A stretch of 64,000 nucleotides of DNA from Lysobacter sp. BMK333-48F3 (GTDB lineage Bacteria > Pseudomonadota > Gammaproteobacteria > Xanthomonadales > Xanthomonadaceae), in contig NZ_JAIHOO010000001.1 of assembly GCF_019733395.1 (NCBI RefSeq), positions 1,364,001 through 1,428,000 of the forward strand, in the 5' to 3' direction. The translations under genes were made by a program, and so were the position numbers. The notes under the pieces were generated by a model. The model saw only the letters and a list, made by a program, of their open reading frames with translations. It searched no databases and was not told where the DNA came from. Numbering within the stretch: position 1 is the stretch's first letter; every line of letters starts with the position of its first letter. Of the stretch, positions 44,727 through 54,709 are shown in pieces.

Positions 44727-46838
44727 TCAGATCGACAGGTGTTCGATCGCGGCGACGCTGCCGAGGCGGTCGGACAGGCGCTTGAGCAGGGCCAGGCGGT
44801 TGTTGCGCACCGCCGCGTCGTCGACGTTGACCATGACCTTGTCGAAGAAGGCGTCGACCTGCGGCCGCAACCGGGCCAGGCGGCCGAGCACGGCGACGTA
44901 GTCGCGCTGGGCCAGCAGCGGATCGGTGTCCGCCACCGCGGCATCGACCGCTTCGGCCAGTTCGCGCTCGGCCGGCTCGGCGAACAGCGCCGCATCGATG
45001 GCTTCGGGCAGTTCGCCCTCGACCTTCTTGAGGATGTTGCGGCTGCGCTTGTTGGCCGCGGCCAGGGCCTCGGCTTCGGGCAGCTTGGCGAATTCGGCGA
45101 TGGCGTTCAGGCGCGAATCGAAGTCGGCCAGCGAAGCCGGACGCAGGCTGGCGACCGATTCGAACTGCTGCACCGGCACCGAACGGTCGGCGTAATAGCT
45201 GCGCAGGCGGTCGAGGATGAAGTCGTAGATTTCGTTCGATCGCTCGTCCAGGCCGGCGAAGACCTGTTCCTTCGACTTGGTGGCCAATTCGCGTTCGCCG
45301 ATCAGGCCGACCGCCGAGGCCAGGTACACCGGCAGGTCCAGGTCGGTGTTCGATTCGATGATCGTGCGCGCCAGGCCCAGCGCGTTGCGGCGCAGGCTGA
45401 AGGGATCCTTGTTGCCGGTCGGCTTCAGGCCCGCGGCGAAGCCGCCGGCCAGGGTGTCCAGGCGCTCGGCGATGGCCACCACCCGGCCCAGCTTCGACGG
45501 CGCGATCGCGTCGCCGGCGAAACGCGGCATGTAGGCCTCGTCGATCGCGTCGGCGACGTCGGCGCTCTGGCCGGCGGCGCGGGCGTAATAGCGGCCGGCG
45601 ATGCCCTGCAGCTCCGGAAATTCGTTGACCATGCGCGACTGCAGGTCGTTCTTGGACAGCGACGCCGCGGCCTTGGCCGCATCGGCGTCGGCGCCGACCT
45701 GGCGGGCGATCGACTGCGCCAGCACGGTCACCCGCTCGACCTTGTCGGCCACGCTGCCCAGCTTGTCCTGGTACTTGACCGTCTTCAGGCCCTCGCCCAT
45801 CGCGGCCAGGCCCTGCTTGAGGTCCTCGTCGTAGAAGAACTTGGCGTCGGCGAAGCGCGGTCGGATCACCCGCTCGTAGCCCTTGCGCACTTCGTTCTCG
45901 TCGCGGCTGGCGATGTTGGCGACGCCGACGAAGCGCTCGGTCAGATGGCCTTCGCCGTCGAGCACCGGGAAGAACTTCTGGTTGGCCTCCATGGTCGCGA
46001 TCAGCGCTTCCTGCGGCACGCGCAGGAACTCGCGCTCGAACCCGCAGGCGATCGCCACGGGCCACTCGGTCAGGCCGTTGACCTCTTCCAGGATGCCTGG
46101 GTCGATGCGGGCCACGCCGCCGGCGCCGCGCGCGGCCTGCTCGACCTCGCGCACGATGCGCTCGCGGCGCTCGTCCGGATCGACCAGCACCTGCGCGCTG
46201 CGCAGCGATTCGACGTAGTCGCCCGGCTCGCTGAACCACACCGGCTTGTCGTGCATGAAACGGTGGCCGCGGCTCATCCGGTCGCTGGCGATGCCCAGCA
46301 CCTGCGCCGGCACCACCTCCTTGCCGAACAGCAGCACCAACCAGTGCGCCGGACGGGCGAAGCCGTAGTCGTGATCGCCCCAGCGCATCGGCTTGGGAAT
46401 CGGCATCGCCGCCAGCGCCTCGCGCACGATCTCCGGCAGCAGGCTGGCGGTGTCGGCGCCGGGCTTGACCGCGCGGTGGACGAAGCGCTCGCCCTTGGCG
46501 TCGCTGGTGCGCTCCAGCGCGGTCCAGTCGATCCCGGCCTTGGCGGCGAAGCCCTGCAGCGCCTTGGTCGGCTGGCCGTCGGCGTCGAGGGCGATGTTGA
46601 GGTAGGGGCCGAGCACTTCGCTCTTCTGTTCCGGCTGCTGCGCCTGCACCGCGCGCAGCTGCACGGCCAGGCGGCGCGGGGTGTACAGCGGCTTGGCGCC
46701 GTCGCGGTCGAAGCCGATGCCGCGCTTGTGCAGGCCGTCGAGGACGCCGTCGAAGAAGGCCTGGGCCAGGCCCGGCAGCGCCTTGACGGGCAGTTCCTCG
46801 GTGCCGAGTTCGATCAGAAGAGGTTGGGTCGTGCTCAT
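44727..46838 (-). CDS. glyS: Glycyl-tRNA synthetase beta subunit
   Basis: A 703-residue GlyS, close to the usual 690-700. It opens with [20 protein letters not shown], followed by [13 protein letters not shown], and near residue 310-345 the FDKVER-like tRNA-editing HD-type region; the C-terminal anticodon-binding part ends [25 protein letters not shown]. With GlyQ it forms the alpha2beta2 bacterial enzyme that charges tRNA-Gly. The glyQ stop is 127 bp upstream, separated by a short GC-rich hairpin repeat (ACCCCTCTCCCGC/GCGGGAGAGGGG, near 46925-46958). Confidence 0.97.
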   Translation of the reverse strand: MSTTQPLLIELGTEELPVKALPGLAQAFFDGVLDGLHKRGIGFDRDGAKPLYTPRRLAVQLRAVQAQQPEQKSEVLGPYLNIALDADGQPTKALQGFAAKAGIDWTALERTSDAKGERFVHRAVKPGADTASLLPEIVREALAAMPIPKPMRWGDHDYGFARPAHWLVLLFGKEVVPAQVLGIASDRMSRGHRFMHDKPVWFSEPGDYVESLRSAQVLVDPDERRERIVREVEQAARGAGGVARIDPGILEEVNGLTEWPVAIACGFEREFLRVPQEALIATMEANQKFFPVLDGEGHLTERFVGVANIASRDENEVRKGYERVIRPRFADAKFFYDEDLKQGLAAMGEGLKTVKYQDKLGSVADKVERVTVLAQSIARQVGADADAAKAAASLSKNDLQSRMVNEFPELQGIAGRYYARAAGQSADVADAIDEAYMPRFAGDAIAPSKLGRVVAIAERLDTLAGGFAAGLKPTGNKDPFSLRRNALGLARTIIESNTDLDLPVYLASAVGLIGERELATKSKEQVFAGLDERSNEIYDFILDRLRSYYADRSVPVQQFESVASLRPASLADFDSRLNAIAEFAKLPEAEALAAANKRSRNILKKVEGELPEAIDAALFAEPAERELAEAVDAAVADTDPLLAQRDYVAVLGRLARLRPQVDAFFDKVMVNVDDAAVRNNRLALLKRLSDRLGSVAAIEHLSI

Positions 46839-46926
46839 GCGGTGGCCTTTGCGGTGTCGCCGCGCGTCCTGCGGACGGCGCCGGAAATTTTCTGGGTGTT
46901 TCGTGCGGGGCGGGATGCCCTCACCC

Positions 46927-46956
46927 CCACCCCTCTCCCGCAGGCGGGAGAGGGGC
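46927..46956. repeat. Short GC-rich hairpin between glyQ and glyS
   Basis: CCCCTCTCCCGC and GCGGGAGAGGGG form a 12-bp stem with a very short loop in the 127-bp gap. The type (CCCTCACCCC-ACCCCTCTCCCGC) is a common dispersed repeat of this family; a loosely related copy is at 57868-57897. Confidence 0.7.
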
Positions 46957-46965
46957 CATGAGGAG

Positions 46966-47922
<957 letters not shown>

Positions 47923-48071
47923 GGTCTCATCGCAGTGCAGCAAAGCGGGTTAGTATACGGCGAGGCCCGCCGGGCGGGCCCGCGCGCCTGTCAATAGCGG
48001 GCTGCAGTCGGGCTTCCGGATCGGCGGTCCGGCCCGGATTTCGCAGCGTCTCCCCCACTCGCCGCCCGATC

Positions 48072-48797
48072 GTGAACCCGCCTTTCCTGATCCTCGAGAC
48101 CGGCCAGCCGGTCGCCTCCATGCGCCGCCACCGCGGCTTTCCGCACTGGATCCGCGTCGCCGCCGGCCTGAGCCGCGACGAGGCGGTGGTGGTCAATGTC
48201 GAACACGGCGAACCCCTGCCCAGCCGCGAAGGCTTCGCCGGCGCGATCGTCACCGGTTCCGGCGCGATGGTCACCGACCGCGCCGAGTGGAGCGAACGCA
48301 GCGCGCAATGGCTGCGCGAGGCCGCGCATGCGCGGCTGCCGCTGTTCGGCATCTGCTACGGCCACCAACTGCTGGCGCATGCGCTGGGCGGCGAGGTCGG
48401 CAACCACCCGGGCGGGCGCGAGATGGGCACGATCGCGCTGGAGCTGCACCCCAGCGCCGGCGAGGATCCCTTGTTCGGCGGCCTGCCGGCGCAGTTCCCG
48501 GCCCAGGCCACCCACCTGCAGACCGTGCTGCGCGCGCCCGAAGGCGCGACCGTGCTGGCGCGCTCGGCGCACGACGCCTGCCATGCCTTCCGCTGGGGCG
48601 AACGCGCCTGGGGCGTGCAGTTCCATCCCGAATTCAGCGCCGGCCACATGCGCGGCTACGTGCGTGCGCGCCAGGACGCTCTGCGCAACGAGGGCCACTG
48701 CCCGAAGTCGATCGCCGGCGCGGTCAGCGCGACCCCGCATGCGCGCCGCGTGCTGCGCCGCTTCGTCGGCCACGCCCGCGACCTGCACGGTCGCTGA
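48072..48797 (+). CDS. Class I glutamine amidotransferase-like protein
   Basis: A 241-residue stand-alone GATase1-fold protein. The nucleophile elbow is LFGICYGHQLLAHALGGEV (Cys near residue 97), and the His-x-Glu pair is in GVQFHPEFSAGHM (near residue 187). It resembles the amidotransferase domain of GMP synthase and the gamma-glutamyl hydrolase-like proteins that act on polyamine or antibiotic adducts; the substrate is not certain. The GTG at 48072 begins the conserved NPPFLILETG. It is divergent from glyQ and 84 bp before a BPSS1780-type gene. Confidence 0.87.
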   Translation: MNPPFLILETGQPVASMRRHRGFPHWIRVAAGLSRDEAVVVNVEHGEPLPSREGFAGAIVTGSGAMVTDRAEWSERSAQWLREAAHARLPLFGICYGHQLLAHALGGEVGNHPGGREMGTIALELHPSAGEDPLFGGLPAQFPAQATHLQTVLRAPEGATVLARSAHDACHAFRWGERAWGVQFHPEFSAGHMRGYVRARQDALRNEGHCPKSIAGAVSATPHARRVLRRFVGHARDLHGR

Positions 48798-48881
48798 GCC
48801 CGCCGTGTCCTGCGTCTTTGCGCGCGCCCCGGCCGGGGCGCGCTCCGCCAACCGAGGGGCCCCCGCCCCGGGATCGAACCG

Positions 48882-49811
48882 ATGACCCAACCGATACGCA
48901 AGGTGCCGCTGAGCCACGGCGTGCAATGGCTGCTCCGCGCGGTCAATCTGGGCAGCCGCAACCCGCGCGCGATCTTCGGCGCCGCGGTGCTGTTCATGGG
49001 CGTGCTGTACCTGCTCGCGGTGCTGCTGGCGACGCCGGCGCGCAGCCTGGCCGGCGGCGCCAATCCGGACATGAGCAGCGTCGCCACCGCGTTGATCCCG
49101 ATGTTCGTGCTGTTGGTGCTGGCCTTGCCGGTGCTGCTGGCCGGGCTGATGCACGTGATCCGCGAAGCCGAGGCCGGGCGCCCGACCCGCGCCCGCGACC
49201 TGTTCGCGCCGCTGCGCCAGCACAAGCTCAGCGCCCTGGCCGGACTGGGCCTGATCCAGATCGCCCTGACCCTGGTCAGCGGCGCGCTGGTGGTGTGGCT
49301 GGCCGGCCAGGACTACTGGTCGCAGTACCTGGAGATGCTGCGCGCCGCGCTCAGCGGCCAGGCGGTGAAGCCGCCGGAGCCCGAGCACCCGGGTCTGATG
49401 ATGCTGGTGCAGTTGCTGTCGAACTACTTCACCAACGCGATGCTGCTGATCGCGGTGCCGCTGATCATGTTCTCCGGCCTGGGCCTGTCGGAGGCGGTCA
49501 AGCGCAGCCTCGGCGCCTCGCTGTGGAACCTCGGCGCCTACCTGCTGGCGGCGATGCTGTTCATGGCCGCGGTGATGATCTCCGGCCTGATCGTCGCGGT
49601 GGTGGCGGTGATCGCGAACCAGATCGGCTCGCTGCTGCATCCGGCGGTGGGCTCGCTGCTGACGATGGTGCTGCTGATCGCCTACGGCGCGACCGTGCTG
49701 GTGGTGCTGTGCGGCACCTGCTATTTCGCCTGGCGCGACGTGTTCGGCCACGAGGCCGATGCCGCCGCCGCGCCCGTATCGACGCCGCGTCCGGGGCAGT
49801 TCGAGGCCTGA
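48882..49811 (+). CDS. BPSS1780 family membrane protein
   Basis: A 309-residue inner-membrane protein with about six helices (FGAAVLFMGVLYLLAVLLA; ALIPMFVLLVLALPVLLAG; LAGLGLIQIALTLVSGALVV; AYLLAAMLFMAAVMISGLIVAV). The VPLSHGVQWLLRAVNL start and the RARDLFAPLRQ cytoplasmic loop match the BPSS1780 family, whose function is unknown. It follows the amidotransferase gene on the same strand. An 85-bp inverted repeat follows its stop. Confidence 0.82.
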   Translation: MTQPIRKVPLSHGVQWLLRAVNLGSRNPRAIFGAAVLFMGVLYLLAVLLATPARSLAGGANPDMSSVATALIPMFVLLVLALPVLLAGLMHVIREAEAGRPTRARDLFAPLRQHKLSALAGLGLIQIALTLVSGALVVWLAGQDYWSQYLEMLRAALSGQAVKPPEPEHPGLMMLVQLLSNYFTNAMLLIAVPLIMFSGLGLSEAVKRSLGASLWNLGAYLLAAMLFMAAVMISGLIVAVVAVIANQIGSLLHPAVGSLLTMVLLIAYGATVLVVLCGTCYFAWRDVFGHEADAAAAPVSTPRPGQFEA

Positions 49812-49836
49812 CGACAGGCTGCCATGGCGCCGCTTC

Positions 49837-49921
49837 TGTAGCAGCGGCGTGAGCCGCGACGCGCTGCGGCCGGTCGCGTCGTAATCGCGAAGTCGCGGTC
49901 GCGGCTCACGCCGCTCCTACA
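49837..49921. repeat. 85-bp inverted repeat element (second copy)
   Basis: Bases 49837-49860 pair with 49898-49921 over about 24 bp with one mismatch. The arms match those of the element at 26718-26802, while the loops differ in part. Confidence 0.82.
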
Positions 49922-49941
49922 AGGGCGGCATCGCCGCTCTT

Positions 49942-49962
49942 GTCAATCACGAATCACGAATC
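49942..49962. repeat. Heptad tandem repeat on the minus strand (GATTCGT)
   Basis: Read on the minus strand: GATTCGT, GATTCGT, GATTGAC. The first unit overlaps the RDD gene stop codon. It is another member of the GA-initial heptad class. Confidence 0.78.
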
Positions 49963-50647
49963 ACAGCATGCCGGGGTCCAGCGCGGCCTGCAGCGCCGCC
50001 TGGAAGCTCCAGCTCAGCCACGCCGTGGCCGCCAACGCGCCGAGCAACTGCAGACCGATCCAGGCCCAGGCCCAGACCGGCATGCCGCGCTCGTCGCTGC
50101 GCTCCACGCGCGCGCCGGCCAGGCGGTCGTGCAGAGCGCGTTGCTCGGGCTTGGCCACGGCGACCAGGTGGCCGACGTTGAGCGTCAGCCAGGACAGGCT
50201 GCCGGCGAAATAACGCAGCGCCGCGCGGCCGGCGCCGAGCCGGCCGCCATCGGCCGCGACCACGCGCAGGCCCAGCGCACGCTTGCCCGGCGTCGTCTGC
50301 CACGGGCTGGCGACGCCGCCGACCTCGACCAACGCGCCGAGCGCGACATAGGCCAGCAGCCAGCCCAGCACCAGGGCGCCGAGCGCCGCGCCGACCTGGC
50401 CGAGCGCGGCGTGCAGCGCCGGGTCGGCCATCAGGCGCCGGGCGAAACCGGCGAAGTTCAGATCGGCCAGGGCCGAGTCGGCCATCACCTCGGCGGCGCG
50501 GCGGCCGATCGCCGCCTGTCCCTCGCGCATCGCCTGCAGGCGCTCGACCCACCACGGCGCGCCGAGCGCGCTGACCGCGGCGGCGACGACGGCCGCATCC
50601 AGCGACCAGGCCGCGTAGCGCGGCCAGAATCCGGCCGGCGCGGTCAT
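49961..50647 (-). CDS. RDD family membrane protein
   Basis: A 228-residue membrane protein. The RDD domain shows the defining Arg early (FWPRYAAWSLDAAVVAAAVSALG) and the two Asp: in the core TPGKRALGLRVVAADGGRLGAGRAALRYF and ALHDRLAGARVER. Three or four membrane helices are present. RDD proteins are small membrane proteins of mostly unknown role, some linked to Na+/H+ exchange. The start overlaps the tatC stop (ATGA), making it the fourth gene of the tatABC operon, a location worth noting. Confidence 0.85.
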   Translation of the reverse strand: MTAPAGFWPRYAAWSLDAAVVAAAVSALGAPWWVERLQAMREGQAAIGRRAAEVMADSALADLNFAGFARRLMADPALHAALGQVGAALGALVLGWLLAYVALGALVEVGGVASPWQTTPGKRALGLRVVAADGGRLGAGRAALRYFAGSLSWLTLNVGHLVAVAKPEQRALHDRLAGARVERSDERGMPVWAWAWIGLQLLGALAATAWLSWSFQAALQAALDPGML

Positions 50648-51435
50648 GGGCCGGAGGCGTCGCCGGTCTCGGTCCGGTCGCGGTCGGAAGCGACCCACTT
50701 GGAGGCGATGATGCCCAACTCGTACAGCACGCACATCGGAATCGCCAGCATCAGCTGCGAGACCACGTCGGGCGGGGTGATCACCGCGGCGATGATGAAG
50801 ATGCCGACCACCGCGTAGCCGCGGCCTTCCTTGAGCTGGGCCGGGGTCACCCAGCCGAGCAGGGACAGGATCACCAGCGCCACCGGCACTTCGAAGCTGA
50901 TGCCGAAGGCCAGGAACAGGATCAGGACGAAGTCCAGGTAGGCGTTGATGTCGGTCATCATCGCCACCCCGGCCGGGGTGACCTTGACCAGGAAGCCGAA
51001 CACCGACGGCAACACCAGGAAGAACGCGAACGCGCAGCCGATGTAGAACAGCGACAGCGCCGAGGCCAGCAACGGCAGGGCCAGGCGCTTCTCGCGCTTG
51101 TACAGCCCCGGCGCGACGAAGGCCCAGGCCTGGTACAGCAGCCACGGCATGGTGATCATCAGCGCGGCGAAGAAGGCCAGCTTGATCGGCGCCGAGAACG
51201 GCGAGGCGACCTCGACCGCGATCAGCTGGCTGCCGGCCGGCAGCTTGGCCAGCAGCGGCGTGGCCAGGTAGTGGTAGAGCTTGTTGGCGAACGGCAGCAG
51301 GCCCAGGAACACCACGATCAGGCCGACCACGCCGCGCAGCAAACGCGCGCGCAGTTCGATCAGGTGGTCGAGCAGGCGCGGTTCGGCCGTCGCGTCGCCG
51401 GCGTCGCCGTGCGGCGGAAGGTCAGCGTCGCTCAT
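50644..51435 (-). CDS. tatC: Sec-independent protein translocase TatC
   Basis: A 263-residue TatC with six membrane helices. Key features are the N-terminal LLDHLIELRARLLRGVVGL, the PFSAPIKLAFFAALMITMPWLLYQAWAFVAPGLYKREKR region and the conserved FGISFEVPV block. TatC recognises twin-arginine signal peptides together with TatB. The gene overlaps tatB by 14 bases upstream and the RDD gene by four bases downstream. The C-terminus has an acidic/Asp-rich extension. Confidence 0.96.
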   Translation of the reverse strand: MSDADLPPHGDAGDATAEPRLLDHLIELRARLLRGVVGLIVVFLGLLPFANKLYHYLATPLLAKLPAGSQLIAVEVASPFSAPIKLAFFAALMITMPWLLYQAWAFVAPGLYKREKRLALPLLASALSLFYIGCAFAFFLVLPSVFGFLVKVTPAGVAMMTDINAYLDFVLILFLAFGISFEVPVALVILSLLGWVTPAQLKEGRGYAVVGIFIIAAVITPPDVVSQLMLAIPMCVLYELGIIASKWVASDRDRTETGDASGP

Positions 51436-51925
51436 CGTTGGAAGTCGGGCTCGGGCTGCGGGGGCGGTAGTCGGGCAAGGCGGCGCCGGCGTGGCCGTGA
51501 TCGACCGGATCGGGCGCTTGCGCGTCGTCGATCGGCAGCGGCGCCTCGGCGGGCGGTTCGGCCGCCGGTTCCGCCGCGGTTGCGCCGGCCTGGGCGGGCG
51601 GAACTTCCTCCGCCGGGCCCTGCGCGCCGGCCGGCGCGGCGATCCGGCGGTTGAGTTCGTCGACCTCGTTGCGCATCGCCTGGCCGCTGTCGCGCAGCTG
51701 GGCCTGGGCGTCGCGCAGGTCGGACTGGGCCTGGCGCAGGCTGCGCTTGAGCTCTTCGTCGGCGAGCTCGTTCTCGAGCTCGGACTTGACCGAATACCAC
51801 TGCGCGCGCGCGCGCCGCACCCACAGGCCGGCGAAGCGCGCGGCCTTGGGCAGGCGCTCGGGTCCGAGCACGATCAGGGCCACGATCGCGATTACGAAGA
51901 CTTCAGAGAAGCCTATGTCGAACAT
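51422..51925 (-). CDS. tatB: Sec-independent protein translocase TatB
   Basis: A 167-residue TatB. The N-terminal FDIGFSEVFVIAIVALIVLGPERLPKAAR is the classic single helix with GPERLP hinge, followed by an amphipathic helix (VRRARAQWYSVKSELENELADEELKRSL) and an Ala/Pro-rich tail of unknown structure. It works with TatC as the twin-arginine receptor. It follows tatA by 42 bp and overlaps tatC by 14 bases. Confidence 0.95.
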   Translation of the reverse strand: MFDIGFSEVFVIAIVALIVLGPERLPKAARFAGLWVRRARAQWYSVKSELENELADEELKRSLRQAQSDLRDAQAQLRDSGQAMRNEVDELNRRIAAPAGAQGPAEEVPPAQAGATAAEPAAEPPAEAPLPIDDAQAPDPVDHGHAGAALPDYRPRSPSPTSNDERR

Positions 51926-51967
51926 GCGGTAAAGCCGGGCGGGGGCGGAGGCGTCTGCGCCGCGGCG

Positions 51968-52192
51968 TCAGCGCGGGGTGTGCTCGTCGTTGCGCGAGGC
52001 GGCGTTGCTGTCGTTGCGACGGCTCTCGTCGCCGAGCTGGGCCGAGGGCTTGTCCTCGTCCTGCATGCCTTTCTTGAAGCCCTTGACGGCTTCGCCGACG
52101 TCTTTGCCGATGTTGCCCAGGCGTTTGGTGCCGAACACGAGAACGACGATCAGCAGGACGACGACCCAGTGAATCCAACTCATGCTGCCCAT
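51968..52192 (-). CDS. tatA: Sec-independent protein translocase TatA
   Basis: A 74-residue TatA. It has the N-terminal helix [20 protein letters not shown] with the FGTKRL hinge and the amphipathic helix [17 protein letters not shown], then a short polar tail. TatA oligomerises to form the translocation path for folded proteins. The start is ATG 52192; ATG 52183 would remove three residues. It is the first gene of tatABC-RDD. The frame's upstream open extension is not conserved. Confidence 0.95.
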   Translation of the reverse strand: MGSMSWIHWVVVLLIVVLVFGTKRLGNIGKDVGEAVKGFKKGMQDEDKPSAQLGDESRRNDSNAASRNDEHTPR

Positions 52193-52404
52193 GGCGGTGT
52201 CCTGTAGGAACCTGTAGATGAACCGGGGTGAGGGCGCGCTAGGCCTGGAACCGGCGGCTCGGTGACCGGGCCGCGGCCGGGCGATCGCTGCGCACGACCC
52301 GGGAGTCCGAGGATACCGCAACCTCGGCGACAGGACAGGGCGCGCGCAACGCCGAATTGCAGGGTTTTCGTTGCAATAGGTCGTCAGTCACGCCCGGGCG
52401 CGGT

Positions 52405-53295
52405 TCAGGGCAGCGGTTCGACCTTGGCCGGGTTGGCCGGCACGGTTTCGAACGGCTGCGGCTGGCCCGGCTCGGCGGGCTGCGCCGGCTGGGCCGGAGC
52501 CAGGCGTTCGCGCGCCGGCGCGCGCGGCGCGGCGCCGGCTTCGGGATAGACCGTGGCGCCGAGCGCCGGACGCTGGTCTTCGGCGCTGCGGTTGGCGCGC
52601 GCGGTGGCGCTGGCCTCTTCCAGGCGATCGCGGAAGTCCACCACCGCGGTCGAGGGCTGCCCGGCCGCGCGGCCTTCGAAGATCATCCGCGGCGTGCTGC
52701 CTTCGCCGTACGCGGCCTGGTTGGCGGCGTCGTCGATCGACAGCGCGGCGCCGTCGAGGGCGATGCCGGCGAACAGGCCGCGCGCGCGCGACCACGACCA
52801 GATTTCGGCCTTGAGCTGGCCGTCGGTGGCCGCCGCGGCGGTGCGCCCGACCGGGCCGGCGGCGACGCTGGCGTCGGCGCCGAGGGTGACCTTGCCGTTG
52901 ACGATCGAATCCAGGCCGCGCGCGCCGCGGAACACCAGCACGATGTCGGAGGACTGCACGCCGGCCTGGAAGCCGAAGCTGCCGCCGGTGAGCTTGACGA
53001 AGCTGGGGTTGGACCAGGTGCCGTCGGGGTTCTTGACCGAGACCAGGCCATGGCCGCGACGGCCGCCGACCACCAGGCCGATCTTCAGCGTGTCGGGCAC
53101 CACGACTATCGCGCGTGCCTCGTCGAACAGCTTGTCGGGGATCGAGGACTCGGGAATCTGCTGGATGTCGGCGAGCACGCGCACCGCATCGCGGGCGCGC
53201 TGGTCCTCCGTCTCGCCGGCGACGGCGGCGGTGGCGGCGAGCCCCAGGCTCAGGGCGAGGCTCAGACTCAGGGCGCGGGGCAGCGGACGGGACAT
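52405..53295 (-). CDS. SYLF (Ysc84-type) lipid-binding domain protein
   Basis: A 296-residue secreted protein. A signal peptide (LSLALSLGLAATAAVA) precedes the SYLF domain at about residues 40-225; IPDKLFDEARAIVVVPDTLK, GLVVGGRRGHGLVSVK, FGFQAGVQSSDIVLVF and WSWSRARGLFAGIALDGAAL are its typical features. The C-terminal 60 residues are Pro/Ala-rich. SYLF domains bind phosphoinositides or other lipids; bacterial members are poorly characterised. A 212-bp gap with no other gene separates it from tatA. Confidence 0.88.
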   Translation of the reverse strand: MSRPLPRALSLSLALSLGLAATAAVAGETEDQRARDAVRVLADIQQIPESSIPDKLFDEARAIVVVPDTLKIGLVVGGRRGHGLVSVKNPDGTWSNPSFVKLTGGSFGFQAGVQSSDIVLVFRGARGLDSIVNGKVTLGADASVAAGPVGRTAAAATDGQLKAEIWSWSRARGLFAGIALDGAALSIDDAANQAAYGEGSTPRMIFEGRAAGQPSTAVVDFRDRLEEASATARANRSAEDQRPALGATVYPEAGAAPRAPARERLAPAQPAQPAEPGQPQPFETVPANPAKVEPLP

Positions 53296-53440
53296 GGCGG
53301 ACTCCGGCGTGGCGTAGGAAACCTACGAAGTAAAGAAAACGGAAACGGCCGCCGCGAAGGCGAACCGCGCACGGCGCCCATGGTAAGCAAGGACGCCGCT
53401 TCCGGCATCGGCCTGAGGCTAGCGGCGCGGCGATGAATCG

Positions 53441-54433
53441 CTACGGAACTGCGCCGCCGGCGGCGCGCGGCGCATCCAGCCGCCCCGACAGCCAGTGCGC
53501 GATATTGAGCGCGAGCTGATGATTGCGTTCCGCATCGGGCGCGTTCATGCCCATCGGCGCGCCCTGCGCGCCTTGCCGTTGCGCGCTGAACATCGCCGCT
53601 TCGCCGAAGAACGCGGCCCGGCCGCGACCGACCCGCAGCAGCGCGCCCTGCGACCAGCCGCCGACGCCGATCCGCGGCGTGTCGGCGCCGAATCGCCAGG
53701 GCTTGGCCGGCTGCAGCGACACGTAGCCCGGCGGCAGGGTCAACACCGGCTCGGCGCGCGGCGGCAGGCGGAAGGCCTGGCCGGTAAAGCTGCGCACCTG
53801 TTCGACCGCCTCGCCGGGCGCGCCGCCGCGGGTCACCGCGTGCGCGGCCAGGCTGCCGTCGCCGCGCCGGAACACGGTCGGCCGGGCGAACAGTTGCGCG
53901 CGCCGTCGCGGATCGGCGTCGAAGCCCGGCATCGCGAAGCCGTCGAGGAACTCGATCCCGAACGCGCGCGCCAACCCGGCGGCGGCGCCGGCCAGCGGCA
54001 TGTGGTCGGCGATCAGCCACAAGCGGCCGCCGCCTTCGACCCAACGCCGCGTCGCGCGCACTTCCTCGGCATCGAACGCCGAGGGCGTCGGCGAGGGATA
54101 GTCGTTCCAGTCCGCGTCGCCGGGCTGGGCGTTGGCGATCACCAGGATCGAGCACGCCTCCAGCGTCGTCGCGCTCAGGCGCGCGCGCAGCGGCCGCACC
54201 GCATAGCCGTCGCGGCGCAGCAGCTCGCCGAAGCTCCAGTAGCGGCCGTCGAGGGTGTGGAAATTGTGATGGCCCTCGTCCAGGCACAGGCTCGGACCGG
54301 TGCCGGCGGGATAGGCCGGTCGCGCGATCGGCGGGCGGTAGTCGCGGTCGGGCAGCTGCTGGGCCGCGGCCGGCGATGCGGCGGCGAGGAGCCAGGCGAG
54401 GAAGAACAAGGCGGACGGACGGCAGCGGCTCAC
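53441..54433 (-). CDS. Secreted DUF4350-like/amidotransferase-fold protein
   Basis: A 330-residue protein with a signal peptide (ALFFLAWLLAAASPAAAQQ). The body reads SLCLDEGHHNFHTLDGRYWSFGELLRRDGY, ILVIANAQPGDADWNDYPSPTPSAF and RRWVEGGGRLWLIADHMPLAG, as in DUF4350-like proteins with a GATase-like Rossmann core lacking the usual Cys. It ends in a domain with GYVSLQPAKPWRFGADTPR. Function unknown; a periplasmic protein is likely. The GTG at 54433 has a GGAG upstream and directly leads the signal peptide; an ATG at 54484 has none. Confidence 0.75.
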   Translation of the reverse strand: MSRCRPSALFFLAWLLAAASPAAAQQLPDRDYRPPIARPAYPAGTGPSLCLDEGHHNFHTLDGRYWSFGELLRRDGYAVRPLRARLSATTLEACSILVIANAQPGDADWNDYPSPTPSAFDAEEVRATRRWVEGGGRLWLIADHMPLAGAAAGLARAFGIEFLDGFAMPGFDADPRRRAQLFARPTVFRRGDGSLAAHAVTRGGAPGEAVEQVRSFTGQAFRLPPRAEPVLTLPPGYVSLQPAKPWRFGADTPRIGVGGWSQGALLRVGRGRAAFFGEAAMFSAQRQGAQGAPMGMNAPDAERNHQLALNIAHWLSGRLDAPRAAGGAVP

Positions 54434-54709
54434 GCGGGCTCCAGGGCAAAGGGCGGGACCGGCAAGGCCGGACCGGATCGGCACAGACGGCGAACGCGCG
54501 GCGGGCGCTGGCGGTGTACAGGATGGTCGCCGGCGCGGCGCCGGACTGTGGCGGCGGTCGCGCCATCGCCGCCGTCGCTGCGACGCAGCGTTGCCGGGCG
54601 AATCGGAGTGCGTACGCGGAATTCGCCGCCGCGGCGGCCGCGCCTATCGCTGCGATCGAAACATTCGATCCGGCAAAGATTCCGTGGCCGCGCCCGCGGA
54701 TGTCATCCT

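Noticed and set aside
44739..46961. A 740-residue plus-strand frame opposite glyS.
   Set aside because: It is an antisense shadow of a confident tRNA-synthetase gene and lacks conserved motifs.
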